Counted from the stretch's first letter, positions 1 through 6,610 are shown. The stretch is 8,527 nucleotides of DNA from Cryomorphaceae bacterium (GCA_003451355.1 DMDX01000091.1:1-8527), one strand, 5' to 3'. The notes: a model not told the origin generated them from the letters alone. Numbers and translations are program-made.

Positions 1-1019
1 AGTTCCGTCTTCAAAAAATCCAAAATGAAGGTGCGAACCGAGGGCCCATCTGGCCCCATGTCTTGGCTGCCGAGCTTGGTCTTGGTCTGGGACTCAAATA
101 CGGGCTCTATGACTTTGATGCTGATTGCTCCGATCACGCTTTGGCGAATGTCCGCCGCGTCGTACTGCTTGTTGTAGTGGTTGCGCAGCACGGTGACCAG
201 GGCTTCGCGAAACGCGCCTTGGTGCGTTCCGCCCTGAGTCGTGTGCTGGCCGTTGACAAACGAGTAGTACTGCTCGCTTTGGCTGCGCTCGGCGTGCGTG
301 AGTGCCACCTCGATGTCTTCGCCTTTGAGGTGTATGATGTCGTGCATCACTTCCCCACTCAAGTTATTGGCGAGCAAATCTTTGAGGCCGTTCTCTGAGA
401 AGTACTTCTGGCCGTTCAGGTAGATACTGAGGCCTGGGTTCAGGTAGACGTAGTTCCACACCATCCGCTCGACGTACTCCATCTGAAAGCGGTAGTTGTG
501 AAAAATACTGGCGTCTGGGGTAAAGACCACTTTGGTTCCAAAACGAGCGGTTGATGGCTCAAGCTGACCCACTTCTTGGAGAATTCCGCCTGAAAAGCGC
601 GCGGTCTTCGTCTGGCCGTCGCGAAACGCTTGAACCGTAAAGTTGGACGAAAGGGCGTTGACGGCCTTGGTTCCAACCCCGTTGAGACCTACTGACTTTT
701 TGAACGCCTTCGAATCGTACTTGGCGCCCGTATTCATCTTCGACACGACGTCCACGAGCTTGCCGAGCGGAATTCCGCGGCCGTAGTCGCGCACGGTCAC
801 CGAACCGTTTTGCACGCTGATCTCGACGGTTTTGCCGCCGCCCATCACAAACTCGTCGATCGAATTGTCGACAACTTCTTTGATCAGAATGTAAATGCCG
901 TCGTCAGCGCTGCTGCCATCGCCGAGCTTACCGATGTACATCCCGGGCCTGAGGCGGATGTGCTCCTGCCATTCAAGGCTGCGGATGTTGTCTTCGGTAT
1001 AGAGTACGGGCTCGGTCAT
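1..1019 (-). CDS. parE: DNA topoisomerase IV subunit B (ParE), N-terminal part, cut by window edge
   Basis: ATPase subunit of topoisomerase IV, the type IIA enzyme that unlinks daughter chromosomes in the cytoplasm with ParC. The minus strand reads open for 339 codons from the ATG at 1019 to the left edge, with no stop. GHKL ATPase motifs appear in order: EVVDNSIDE at about residues 48-56 (catalytic Glu48, Mg-binding Asn52), RDYGRGIP at 77-84 (Asp78 for adenine), the glycine-rich lid GLNGVGTKAVNALS at 111-124, and QTK at 311-313 with the transducer lysine. The opening (NIRSLEWQEHIRLRPGMYIG, then KLGDGSS) matches Bacteroidota ParE as I remember it better than GyrB, which lacks the KLGDGSS stretch. 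No in-frame start lies upstream before the stop-rich intergenic DNA, and AGGA sits just before the ATG. The toprim and C-terminal parts lie outside the window. ParE is nearly certain; GyrB is the only alternative. Confidence 0.95.
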   Translation of the reverse strand, partial: MTEPVLYTEDNIRSLEWQEHIRLRPGMYIGKLGDGSSADDGIYILIKEVVDNSIDEFVMGGGKTVEISVQNGSVTVRDYGRGIPLGKLVDVVSKMNTGAKYDSKAFKKSVGLNGVGTKAVNALSSNFTVQAFRDGQTKTARFSGGILQEVGQLEPSTARFGTKVVFTPDASIFHNYRFQMEYVERMVWNYVYLNPGLSIYLNGQKYFSENGLKDLLANNLSGEVMHDIIHLKGEDIEVALTHAERSQSEQYYSFVNGQHTTQGGTHQGAFREALVTVLRNHYNKQYDAADIRQSVIGAISIKVIEPVFESQTKTKLGSQDMGPDGPSVRTFILDFLKTE

Positions 1020-1028
1020 GATATCCTG

Positions 1029-1056
1029 CGAATCTAACGTAAAACATCACAGCAAA
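1029..1056 (-). promoter_or_regulatory. Possible parE promoter (Bacteroidota type)
   Basis: Read on the minus strand, TTTG (1056-1053) is followed after 16 bases by TAGATTCG (1036-1029), 6 of 8 to the Bacteroidota -7 consensus TAnnTTTG. The spacing is slightly short and the box imperfect, so this is tentative. It would give a leader of only a few bases before the ATG at 1019. Confidence 0.3.
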
Positions 1057-1110
1057 CCCGCGCCACCAAAGGGAGTTTTCAACAGAATAATCCTCTAACC
1101 GTGACCCATT

Positions 1111-1121
1111 TTAAACGTTAA
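1111..1121 (+). repeat. 11-bp repeat TTAAACGTTAA, left of the GNAT gene
   Basis: TTAAACGTTAA occurs here, just before the GNAT start, and again exactly at the end of that gene (1637-1647). The two copies are in direct orientation and enclose the whole coding region. A shared 11-mer in a window this size can arise by chance, so no function is claimed. Confidence 0.5.
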
Positions 1122-1126
1122 TTTTA
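1119..1126 (+). promoter_or_regulatory. Possible -7 box of the GNAT gene
   Basis: TAATTTTA matches TAnnTTTG at all fixed positions but the last. It ends 4 bases before the ATG at 1131, so transcription from it would begin at or next to the start codon. No TTTG is seen at the expected -33 distance, so the call rests on one box. Confidence 0.3.
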
Positions 1127-1130
1127 CCTC

Positions 1131-1640
1131 ATGGTATCCTCGGCACTTCAGTCACCAAGACTAATCCTACGGCAATGGACCCCCGAAGATGCTCGATTCT
1201 TGTACCAACTAAATCTTGACCCCCAAGTGCTGGAGTACACGGGAGACGGAGCGTTTGAATCGGTTCACGACGCCCGCACCTTCATCGAGAACTACAGACA
1301 GTACCTACTTCACGGTTTTGGACGCTGGCTGATCGTTCGCCATGCAGATGGAGCCAAATTGGGCTGGTGCGGATTGCGTCGGGCCGATAACCGGCTCGAA
1401 GTTGATCTCGGGTTTCGATTGGCTCAGGAATACTGGGGTCAGGGCTATGCTTCAGAAGCTGCTTTAGCCTGCCTCAACTACGGACACCAGTACCTCGAAA
1501 TCCCCGAAATAATTGCAAGAACCCACCGAAGCAACCTACGTTCCCAGCGCGTTCTTGAGCGAATCGGTATGCACTTTGAGGGTGAATGCGCCTTTGATTC
1601 CGAGCCAGGATACTGGTACCGCAGTACCTATCCGAGTTAA
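1131..1640 (+). CDS. GNAT-family N-acetyltransferase (RimJ/RimL-like)
   Basis: Predicted cytoplasmic acetyl-CoA-dependent N-acetyltransferase of 169 residues, a normal length for a single-domain GNAT of the RimJ/RimL group. The N-terminal SPRLILRQWTPEDA (8-21) is the usual first strand and helix of this group. Residues 101-110 (YWGQGYASEA) form the acetyl-CoA pyrophosphate-binding loop (Q/RxxGxG/A). THRSNLRSQRVLERIGMHFEG (131-151) is the typical C-terminal motif, with the Asn and the Ser/Arg helix of motif B. The substrate cannot be told: ribosomal protein N-terminus, amino acid, or antibiotic are all possible. The gene stands alone, divergent from parE and convergent with ychF; its stop overlaps the ychF stop. 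It looks less GC-rich in codon choice than its neighbours (for example CTA, AAT and ATA codons), which suggests, but does not prove, a separate origin. Confidence 0.9.
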   Translation: MVSSALQSPRLILRQWTPEDARFLYQLNLDPQVLEYTGDGAFESVHDARTFIENYRQYLLHGFGRWLIVRHADGAKLGWCGLRRADNRLEVDLGFRLAQEYWGQGYASEAALACLNYGHQYLEIPEIIARTHRSNLRSQRVLERIGMHFEGECAFDSEPGYWYRSTYPS

Positions 1641-1647
1641 ACGTTAA
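1637..1647 (+). repeat. 11-bp repeat TTAAACGTTAA, at the GNAT/ychF junction
   Basis: Second copy of the 11-mer at 1111-1121. Its first four bases (TTAA) hold the GNAT stop codon on the plus strand (1638-1640) and the ychF stop codon on the minus strand (1639-1637). The remainder encodes the last residues of YchF. Confidence 0.5.
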
Positions 1648-2728
1648 AACGGAAGTGCAGGACATCCCCGTCCTTGACGAGGTACTCGCGGCCCTCGACC
1701 TTGAGGCGTCCAGCCTCGCGGCACGCGGATTCTGAACGGTACTTCACGTAGTCGTCGTAGCTAATGACCTCGGCGCGAATGAATCCCTTCTCGAAGTCGC
1801 TGTGAATGACCCCAGCTGCCTGCGGAGCCGTGGATCCGCGCGGAATTGTCCACGCACGAACCTCTTTCACGCCGGCCGTGAAGTAGGTGTGCAGCTGGAG
1901 CAGGTTGTAGGCCTCGCGAATCAGGCGGTTGACACCGGGCTCCTCGAGCTCGAGGTCGTCGAGGAACATGCGGCGCTCCTCGTAGGTTTCGAGTTCGGCG
2001 ATGTCGGCCTCGGTCGCGGCAGCCAAGTGAAGCACGCCGGCACCCTCTTCTGCAGCCATTGCGCGCACCTTTTCAACCCATGTGTTTCCTGTCTTGGCGC
2101 ACGTCTCTTCGACGTTGCAGACGTACATCACGGGCTTGTCGGTCAGAAGCTGGTAGTCGGCGATCCACTCATTTTCTTCATCAGTGCGGTCAAATCCGCG
2201 CACCGACTTACCCTGCTCGAGATGCTTTTTCAGTCGTTCCCCCATTTCGACTTCGCGCACAGCCTCACGGGTACCGCTCTTGGCCGCCTTGCGAGCGCGG
2301 TCCAAACGCTTTTCAAGTGTCTCGAGGTCCTTGAGCTGAAGCTCAAAGTCAATCGTCTCTTTGTCGCGGAGCGGATTCACGCTTCCGTCTACGTGCACGA
2401 TGTTGTCGTTTTCGAAGCAGCGCAGCACGTGCAAAATCGCATTGCACTCGCGGATGTTGCCTAAAAACTGATTGCCTAGACCCTCGCCCTTGCTGGCGCC
2501 CTTCACGAGGCCGGCAATGTCCACGATCTCGACGGTGGCAGGTACGACGCGCTCGGGTGTGACAATCTCTGCCAGTGCATCAATGCGCGGATCTGGAACG
2601 TTGACCGTCCCCACATTCGGCTCAATGGTACAAAACGGAAAGTTAGCCGCATGGGCCTTCGCATTGCTCAAGCAGTTAAACAGCGTCGACTTGCCGACAT
2701 TGGGTAGACCTACGATTCCAACCTTCAT
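1637..2728 (-). CDS. ychF: Ribosome-associated P-loop ATPase YchF (OLA1/Obg family)
   Basis: YchF is a universally conserved TRAFAC NTPase that binds the ribosome and prefers ATP to GTP; it is linked to translation and stress control. The product is 363 residues, the same length as E. coli YchF. Visible parts: G1 P-loop GLPNVGKST at 7-15; switch region with NFPFCTIEPNVG at 29-40; G3 DIAGLVKGASKGEGLGNQFL at 70-89, where Leu follows DxxG as in HAS-type GTPases; a helical insert around 125-195 (coiled-coil-like LKDLETLEKRLDRARKA); the atypical G4 NVEE at 205-208 in place of NKxD, which explains ATP preference; and a C-terminal TGS domain (about 278-361) ending in GDVLHFRFNV. The start gives the canonical MKVGIVGLPNVGKST and has no Shine-Dalgarno sequence. 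It overlaps the GNAT gene by 4 bases at the 3' end and is divergent from the transketolase operon. No odd residues seen. Confidence 0.98.
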   Translation of the reverse strand: MKVGIVGLPNVGKSTLFNCLSNAKAHAANFPFCTIEPNVGTVNVPDPRIDALAEIVTPERVVPATVEIVDIAGLVKGASKGEGLGNQFLGNIRECNAILHVLRCFENDNIVHVDGSVNPLRDKETIDFELQLKDLETLEKRLDRARKAAKSGTREAVREVEMGERLKKHLEQGKSVRGFDRTDEENEWIADYQLLTDKPVMYVCNVEETCAKTGNTWVEKVRAMAAEEGAGVLHLAAATEADIAELETYEERRMFLDDLELEEPGVNRLIREAYNLLQLHTYFTAGVKEVRAWTIPRGSTAPQAAGVIHSDFEKGFIRAEVISYDDYVKYRSESACREAGRLKVEGREYLVKDGDVLHFRFNV

Positions 2729-2758
2729 AACTCGTTAATTACTTCTGTATTTGGGCCG

Positions 2759-2766
2759 CAAAGGTA
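2759..2766 (-). promoter_or_regulatory. -7 box of the ychF promoter
   Basis: The minus strand reads TACCTTTG, an exact match to the Bacteroidota -7 consensus TAnnTTTG. It ends 30 bases upstream of the ychF ATG, so the leader would be about 25 bases. No TTTG is seen at the -33 distance; that spot overlaps the opposing promoter's -7 box. Confidence 0.55.
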
Positions 2767-2781
2767 GCCGAACATAGGCCG

Positions 2782-2789
2782 TACTTTTG
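2782..2789 (+). promoter_or_regulatory. -7 box of the transketolase operon promoter
   Basis: TACTTTTG, an exact match to TAnnTTTG, followed by CA as is common in this phylum. It lies 17 bases before the ATG at 2807, giving a short leader of about a dozen bases. The nearest upstream TTG (2751-2753) is 28 bases away, too far for a standard -33 element. The box is a near-mirror of the ychF box on the other strand (7 of 8 positions). Confidence 0.55.
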
Positions 2790-2806
2790 CAGTAAATCCG
2801 CTACTG

Positions 2807-3646
2807 ATGGCCTCAATCTACGACTACCCCTCGCAAATTCGCCGCGACATCCTGCGCATGGTGCACAAACCGCAATCGGGTCACCCCGGTGGATCCATGG
2901 GCTGTACCGAGTTTTTCACCGCCCTGTACTTTGACGTACTGCACCACAATCCGTCGGCATTTACCATGGACGGACGCGGCGAGGACCTCTTCTTTTTGAG
3001 CAACGGCCACATTTCTCCGGTTCTTTACAGCACGTTGGCGCGTTCGGGCTACTTCCCTGTTTCGGAACTTTCGACCTTTCGCCTCATCAACACCCGCCTT
3101 CAGGGCCACCCGACCACGCACGACGGCTTGCCCGGGGTGCGCATCGCGAGCGGATCTCTGGGTCAAGGTCTAAGCGTCGCCGTAGGCGCCGCCCAAGCCA
3201 AAAAACTCAACGGCGACAGCCACCTCGTGTACACGCTGCACGGTGACGGAGAGCTGCAAGAAGGCCAGATTTGGGAAGCAGCCATGTACGCAGGTGCCAA
3301 AAAAGTGGACAACCTCATCGCCACAGTGGACGCCAACGGCCAGCAAATTGACGGCAGCACCGACGAAGTACTCCCGATGGGCGACCTCGGCGCCAAATTT
3401 GCCGCCTTTGGATGGGACGTCATGCACCTCGAGCACGGCAACGACCTCGATGCCGTGCGTGCTGCACTTCGCGAAGCCGGAACCCGCACCGGGCATGGCA
3501 AACCCGTGGTGATCATCATGAAGACCGCCATGGGCCACGGAGTGGACTTCATGGCCGGAACCCACAAGTGGCACGGCGTTGCCCCCAACGATGACGAACT
3601 CGCACGCGCACTCGCGCAGTGCCCTGAAACGCTCGGCGACTACTAG
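2807..3646 (+). CDS. Transketolase, N-terminal (ThDP-binding) subunit
   Basis: First half of a split transketolase, which moves two-carbon ketol units between sugar phosphates in the non-oxidative pentose phosphate pathway (cytoplasm). 279 residues, the usual size of stand-alone N-terminal subunits. SGHPGGSMGCTEFFTALYF (24-42) is the conserved opening of the pyrophosphate domain. LSNGHISPVLYSTLA (64-78) and LQGHPTTHDGLPGVRIASGS (98-117) carry the active-site histidines (His68, His101). SLGQGLSVAVGAA (117-129) follows. The ThDP/Mg motif runs from GDGELQEGQIWEAAMYAG (146-163) to VDANGQQIDG (174-183). KTAMGHGVDFM and the THKWHG stretch (252-257) close the domain. It lacks the pyrimidine-binding and C-terminal domains, which the gene at 5057-6007 supplies. 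The ATG follows a good -7 box. The stop is 4 bases before the vWA gene start. Confident in family; dihydroxyacetone synthase or DXS are poor fits. Confidence 0.95.
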   Translation: MASIYDYPSQIRRDILRMVHKPQSGHPGGSMGCTEFFTALYFDVLHHNPSAFTMDGRGEDLFFLSNGHISPVLYSTLARSGYFPVSELSTFRLINTRLQGHPTTHDGLPGVRIASGSLGQGLSVAVGAAQAKKLNGDSHLVYTLHGDGELQEGQIWEAAMYAGAKKVDNLIATVDANGQQIDGSTDEVLPMGDLGAKFAAFGWDVMHLEHGNDLDAVRAALREAGTRTGHGKPVVIIMKTAMGHGVDFMAGTHKWHGVAPNDDELARALAQCPETLGDY

Positions 3647-3650
3647 GTCC

Positions 3651-5045
3651 ATGCTTCGCCGCGGACTGCTCGCACTCCTCCTGCTCGCCGGATCCTTCGG
3701 GACTTGGGCGCAGGGCGTGCTGCCTCCGCCCGAAAAAAAGCCCGAACCGCTCACGCGAATCCTCTTCGTTTTTGATGCGTCAAACTCCATGTATTCCCGG
3801 TGGCAAACCGGAACCCGCATGGAAGTCGCCCAACGCCTCATGCGCGAACTGCTCGACAGCTTGGCGCGTATCGAGAACCCCAACTTCGAGCTGGCCTTAA
3901 GGGTCTACGGGCACCAAAAACCGGTTCCGCCCCAGGACTGCAACGACACGCGGCTCGAGGTGGCGTTTAGCCCCAACTCGATTCCGCGCATCCAAAAAAC
4001 CATTGCGGGGCTGCGCCCCATGGGCACCACGCCGATCGCCAACAGCATCCTAAAGGCGGGCGGCGACTTCCCTGATTGCGCCGACTGCCGTGAAATCATC
4101 ATTTTGATCACTGACGGAGTTGAGGCCTGCGACGGCGATCCTTGTGCGGCCTCTGCCATCCTTCAGAGCAAAGGCATCATGCTCAAACCCTTTGTCATCG
4201 GAATCGGTCTCGACGCCAATTTCGCCAAAGACTTGGGTTGCATCGGAACCTACTTCGACGCCGGCGACGAACAAACCTTTGGCAAGGCCCTCAACGTCAT
4301 CATGACCCAGGCCCTTGACAACACCTCGGCCCAGATCAATCTGCAGGACCACCAAGGCGTCTCATCTGAGACCGACGTGCCGGTAATCCTCTTCAACGCC
4401 ACCAGTGGCGCGACCGAAGAGGCCATGATTCACACGATGAACTACCTCGGTTCGCCCGACACGCTCGACCTCGATCCATTGGTGCCGTACCGCGGAACCG
4501 TCTACACCGTTCCGCCCGTTCAGATTGGAGTGAGCAGCGTGCATGCGGGCAAGCACAACCACCTGGGCGCCAATGCGGCACAAGGCGGACTTCGCCTCAA
4601 CATGTACGGAATGCCCAGCCGGCAAACTCCGCCCCTCGCCGTGGTGCGCAAGCCAAATTCAACCGAAATCGTGCACGTGCAGCCCCTCGGCAGCGAGCAG
4701 CGCTACTTGGTCGGAACCTATGAGCTCGACATCCTCACCCTGCCCCGCTACCGCAAAACCTTAGTAGTCGAGGGCGGCAAGACCACCGAACTGAGCATTC
4801 CCGCGCCCGGCAACGCCAGCCTCACCCTCAAAATCGCCAGCATCGGCGCCATCTTCTTGCGCGAGAACGAAGACTGGACGTACGTGGTTCCGCTCGATGC
4901 CGGCCAGACGCGCCAGGCCTTTGCCCTTCAGCCCGGAACCTATACCGTCGTCTACCGCCCCAAAGCGGCCCAGCAAACCGCATACAGCAAAAGCCAATCG
5001 TTTACCGTGACTTCAGGAGCCACGGCTATCGTTAACCTCCCGTAA
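3651..5045 (+). CDS. Secreted vWA-domain protein inserted between the transketolase subunits
   Basis: Exported protein of 464 residues; ligand unknown. Signal peptide at 1-20: basic MLRR, hydrophobic core LLALLLLAG, likely signal peptidase I site after TWA. The vWA domain runs from about 35 to 220: ILFVFDASNSM carries the MIDAS motif D42-S44-S46, the MIDAS threonine is in GTTPIA (125-130), and the acidic residue is in LITDG (D155), so metal binding looks intact. Cysteines at 97, 143, 146, 160, 165 and 197 all fall in this domain and could form disulfides outside the cytoplasm. Residues 225-325 are a beta-rich region of unclear family with PDTLDLDPLVPY and GKHNHLGANAAQGG. From about 330 to 464 there are two weakly similar beta-sandwich-like units (YLVGTYELDI... 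and LQPGTYTVVY...), reminiscent of PEGA or carboxypeptidase-regulatory domains. The start at 3651 is chosen because it gives the signal peptide directly; an in-frame ATG at 3579 would overlap the upstream gene by 68 bases and bury the signal peptide. Likely cotranscribed with both transketolase genes. Confidence 0.88.
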   Translation: MLRRGLLALLLLAGSFGTWAQGVLPPPEKKPEPLTRILFVFDASNSMYSRWQTGTRMEVAQRLMRELLDSLARIENPNFELALRVYGHQKPVPPQDCNDTRLEVAFSPNSIPRIQKTIAGLRPMGTTPIANSILKAGGDFPDCADCREIIILITDGVEACDGDPCAASAILQSKGIMLKPFVIGIGLDANFAKDLGCIGTYFDAGDEQTFGKALNVIMTQALDNTSAQINLQDHQGVSSETDVPVILFNATSGATEEAMIHTMNYLGSPDTLDLDPLVPYRGTVYTVPPVQIGVSSVHAGKHNHLGANAAQGGLRLNMYGMPSRQTPPLAVVRKPNSTEIVHVQPLGSEQRYLVGTYELDILTLPRYRKTLVVEGGKTTELSIPAPGNASLTLKIASIGAIFLRENEDWTYVVPLDAGQTRQAFALQPGTYTVVYRPKAAQQTAYSKSQSFTVTSGATAIVNLP

Positions 5046-5056
5046 TTAGACACCCC

Positions 5057-6007
5057 ATGCACCCCTACACGAACCAAGGAAGCCAAGACACCCGCAGCGG
5101 ATTCGGAGCCGGTCTGCTCGAACTCGGACGCAGCAACCCCCACGTCGTCGCACTTTGTGCCGACCTGACCGGTTCGCTCAAGATGGACGCCTTCGCCAAG
5201 GAGTTCCCTGAGCGCTTCTTTCAAACTGGTATCGCCGAGGCACACATGATGGGCATGGCCGCGGGCCTAACCATTGGCGGCTGGATTCCGTTCACCGGAA
5301 CCTTTGCCAACTTCTCGACCGGACGGGTCTACGACCAAATCCGCCAGAGCATCGCCTACTCCGACAAAAACGTAAAAATCTGCGCCTCGCACGCAGGCCT
5401 TACCCTGGGCGAAGACGGCGCGACGCACCAAATTCTTGAAGACATTGGGCTGATGAAAATGCTTCCGGGCATGACGGTCGTCGTCACCGCGGACTACAAC
5501 CAAACGAAGGCTGCAACCATTGCCCTTGCCGACCACCATGGCCCGGTTTATCTGCGCTTCGGACGCCCCAAGGTGGCCAACTTCACCCCCGCCGACAAGC
5601 CCTTTATCATTGGCAAGGCCGACGTGCTGCTCGAAGGCAGCGACGTGACCATCGCCGCCACCGGCCACCTGGTTTGGGAGGCCCTTGAGGCCGCCAACAC
5701 CCTGGCCGCACAAGGCATCTCTGCGGAGGTCATCAACTTCGCCACGATCAAACCTTTTGACACCGAGGCCCTTCTGAAGTCCGTCCACAAGACCGGTCGT
5801 GTGGTCACCGCCGAGGAGCACCAGCGCCACGGAGGCCTCGGCGACCTCGTTGCCCAGACCCTCGGCATGCACCGCCCCGCCCCCATCGAGATGGTGGCCG
5901 TCAACGATTCCTTTGGCGAATCCGGAACCCCTGCCCAGCTCATGGACAAGTACGGCCTCAACGCCGCCGCCATCGTGGAGGCTGCGCTGAAGGTTCGAAA
6001 CCGCTAG
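5057..6007 (+). CDS. Transketolase, C-terminal subunit
   Basis: Second half of the split transketolase: pyrimidine-binding (PYR) domain plus C-terminal domain, 316 residues, normal for the stand-alone subunit. SGFGAGLLEL (14-23) and VVALCADLTGS (30-40) open the PYR fold. RFFQTGIAEAHMMGMAAGL (53-71) holds the catalytic glutamate (Glu61) that activates the thiamine aminopyrimidine ring. FTGTFANFSTGRVYDQIRQS (79-98) and SHAGLTLGEDGATHQILEDI (111-130) are the classic active-site stretches, including the conserved His residues. GPVYLRFGRPK (162-172) ends the PYR domain; the remainder (VTIAATGHLVWEAL, TAEEHQRHGGLGD, FGESGTPAQLMDKYGL) is the transketolase C-terminal domain. It starts 11 bases after the vWA stop, with no clear ribosome binding site. 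It must pair with the product of 2807-3646, since neither half holds a full active site. Confident. Confidence 0.95.
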   Translation: MHPYTNQGSQDTRSGFGAGLLELGRSNPHVVALCADLTGSLKMDAFAKEFPERFFQTGIAEAHMMGMAAGLTIGGWIPFTGTFANFSTGRVYDQIRQSIAYSDKNVKICASHAGLTLGEDGATHQILEDIGLMKMLPGMTVVVTADYNQTKAATIALADHHGPVYLRFGRPKVANFTPADKPFIIGKADVLLEGSDVTIAATGHLVWEALEAANTLAAQGISAEVINFATIKPFDTEALLKSVHKTGRVVTAEEHQRHGGLGDLVAQTLGMHRPAPIEMVAVNDSFGESGTPAQLMDKYGLNAAAIVEAALKVRNR

Positions 6008-6008
6008 T

Positions 6009-6028
6009 TGGCAAGGCTAGCCTTGCCA
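6009..6028. repeat. Perfect 20-bp palindrome between the two operons
   Basis: TGGCAAGGCTAGCCTTGCCA is fully self-complementary and starts two bases after the transketolase stop codon. As RNA it can fold into an 8-bp stem with a CTAG loop. No T-run follows, so it is not a standard intrinsic terminator. It may be a U-tract-less terminator or processing hairpin for the upstream operon, or an operator for the sigma factor gene 53 bases downstream. TAGTT and AACTA (6005-6009 and 6037-6041) form a weaker outer arm. Confidence 0.7.
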
Positions 6029-6044
6029 GCCTCGCTAACTACTG

Positions 6045-6075
6045 TTTAAACCAACGCAGCTTTTCTGCATCTTAG
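6045..6075 (+). promoter_or_regulatory. Possible promoter of the ECF sigma operon
   Basis: CATCTTAG (6068-6075) agrees with TAnnTTTG at 4 of the 6 fixed positions and ends 5 bases before the sigma factor ATG. TTTA at 6045-6048 sits 19 bases upstream, at the usual distance for the -33 TTTG element. Both boxes are imperfect, which could mean a weak promoter or one read by the encoded ECF factor itself. Confidence 0.3.
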
Positions 6076-6080
6076 CCTCG

Positions 6081-6596
6081 ATGCAGCTCGAAGCCCTTCG
6101 CGACTTTACCGAACTTGCGCAGCGCCACGCGGACCAATGGTACCGTGCGGCACTGCGCATTGTGCTGGACCACGCCTCAGCCCAAGACTGTGTTCAGGAT
6201 GCGAGCATTAAAATGTGGTCGAACTGGTCGAGCTTTCGCGGCGATGCCCAGCGCAGCACGTGGGCGTACCGGTTTGTGGTCAATGAGGCCTTGAGCGCCA
6301 AACGACGCATCCGTCCCGTGGCGACCACGGATCCCGCGGAACTTGCGGGCGTTCCCGACAGCCCCTACTTCGAAGCGGACGCCGTGCTCACCGCCCTGTA
6401 TGCTGCAGTGGCGCAGCTCCCGGAACAGCAGCGGCTCGTGTTCCAGTTCCGCTACTTTGACGAGCTGCCGTACACCGACATCGCCCACATCCTCGGAACC
6501 AGCCAAGGCGGACTCAAAGCAAACTACCACCATGCGGTTGCCAAAATCAAAAAAACCATGGTCGGATTAAACCTTGACCTCCATTCGGAATCCTAA
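6081..6596 (+). CDS. ECF-family RNA polymerase sigma factor
   Basis: Extracytoplasmic-function sigma-70 factor, 171 residues, with only the sigma2 and sigma4 domains. Sigma2 spans about 7-75: helix LAQRHADQWYRAALRIVLD, then AQDCVQDASIKMWSNW (34-49, region 2.2, the core RNA polymerase contact) and GDAQRSTWAYRFVVNEAL (54-71, regions 2.3-2.4, promoter melting and -10 recognition). After a short linker, sigma4 spans about 100-157: LPEQQRLVFQFRYFDELPYT (113-132) and DIAHILGTSQGGLKANYHHA (133-152), the helix-turn-helix that reads the -35. No extra C-terminal domain is present. A membrane protein gene and a periplasmic sensor-like gene follow after 14 and 12 bases, pointing to envelope-signal control of this factor. 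The ATG directly follows a possible -7 box, so the message may be leaderless. The regulon is not visible. Confidence 0.93.
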   Translation: MQLEALRDFTELAQRHADQWYRAALRIVLDHASAQDCVQDASIKMWSNWSSFRGDAQRSTWAYRFVVNEALSAKRRIRPVATTDPAELAGVPDSPYFEADAVLTALYAAVAQLPEQQRLVFQFRYFDELPYTDIAHILGTSQGGLKANYHHAVAKIKKTMVGLNLDLHSES

Positions 6597-6610
6597 GTAC
6601 AACAAAGCCC

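Noticed and set aside
1802..2464. 220-codon open frame on the plus strand opposite ychF
   Set aside because: It lies wholly antisense to a full-length, motif-complete YchF; its product shows no recognisable domain and the length is expected from the GC-rich third positions of the real gene.
3579..3650. Longer start for the vWA gene at ATG 3579
   Set aside because: It would overlap the transketolase N-subunit by 68 bases and put 24 polar residues ahead of a clear signal peptide; ATG 3651, four bases after the upstream stop, fits far better.
3170..3883. 237-codon minus-strand frame across the transketolase/vWA junction
   Set aside because: It is antisense to two well-supported genes, has no family resemblance and no promoter-like signal; judged a shadow.
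5267..5872. 201-codon minus-strand frame opposite the transketolase C-subunit
   Set aside because: Low-complexity Gly/Val/Asp-rich translation typical of reading a real gene backwards; no start signal seen.
2807..6007. vWA gene considered as an intein or in-frame insertion splitting one transketolase gene
   Set aside because: Each transketolase half has its own start and stop and the normal length of stand-alone subunits; the middle gene has a signal peptide and no splicing motifs, so the enzyme is naturally split.
6009..6028. Palindrome called as a standard rho-independent terminator
   Set aside because: No T-run follows within the next dozen bases, so it was listed as a palindrome of unknown role.
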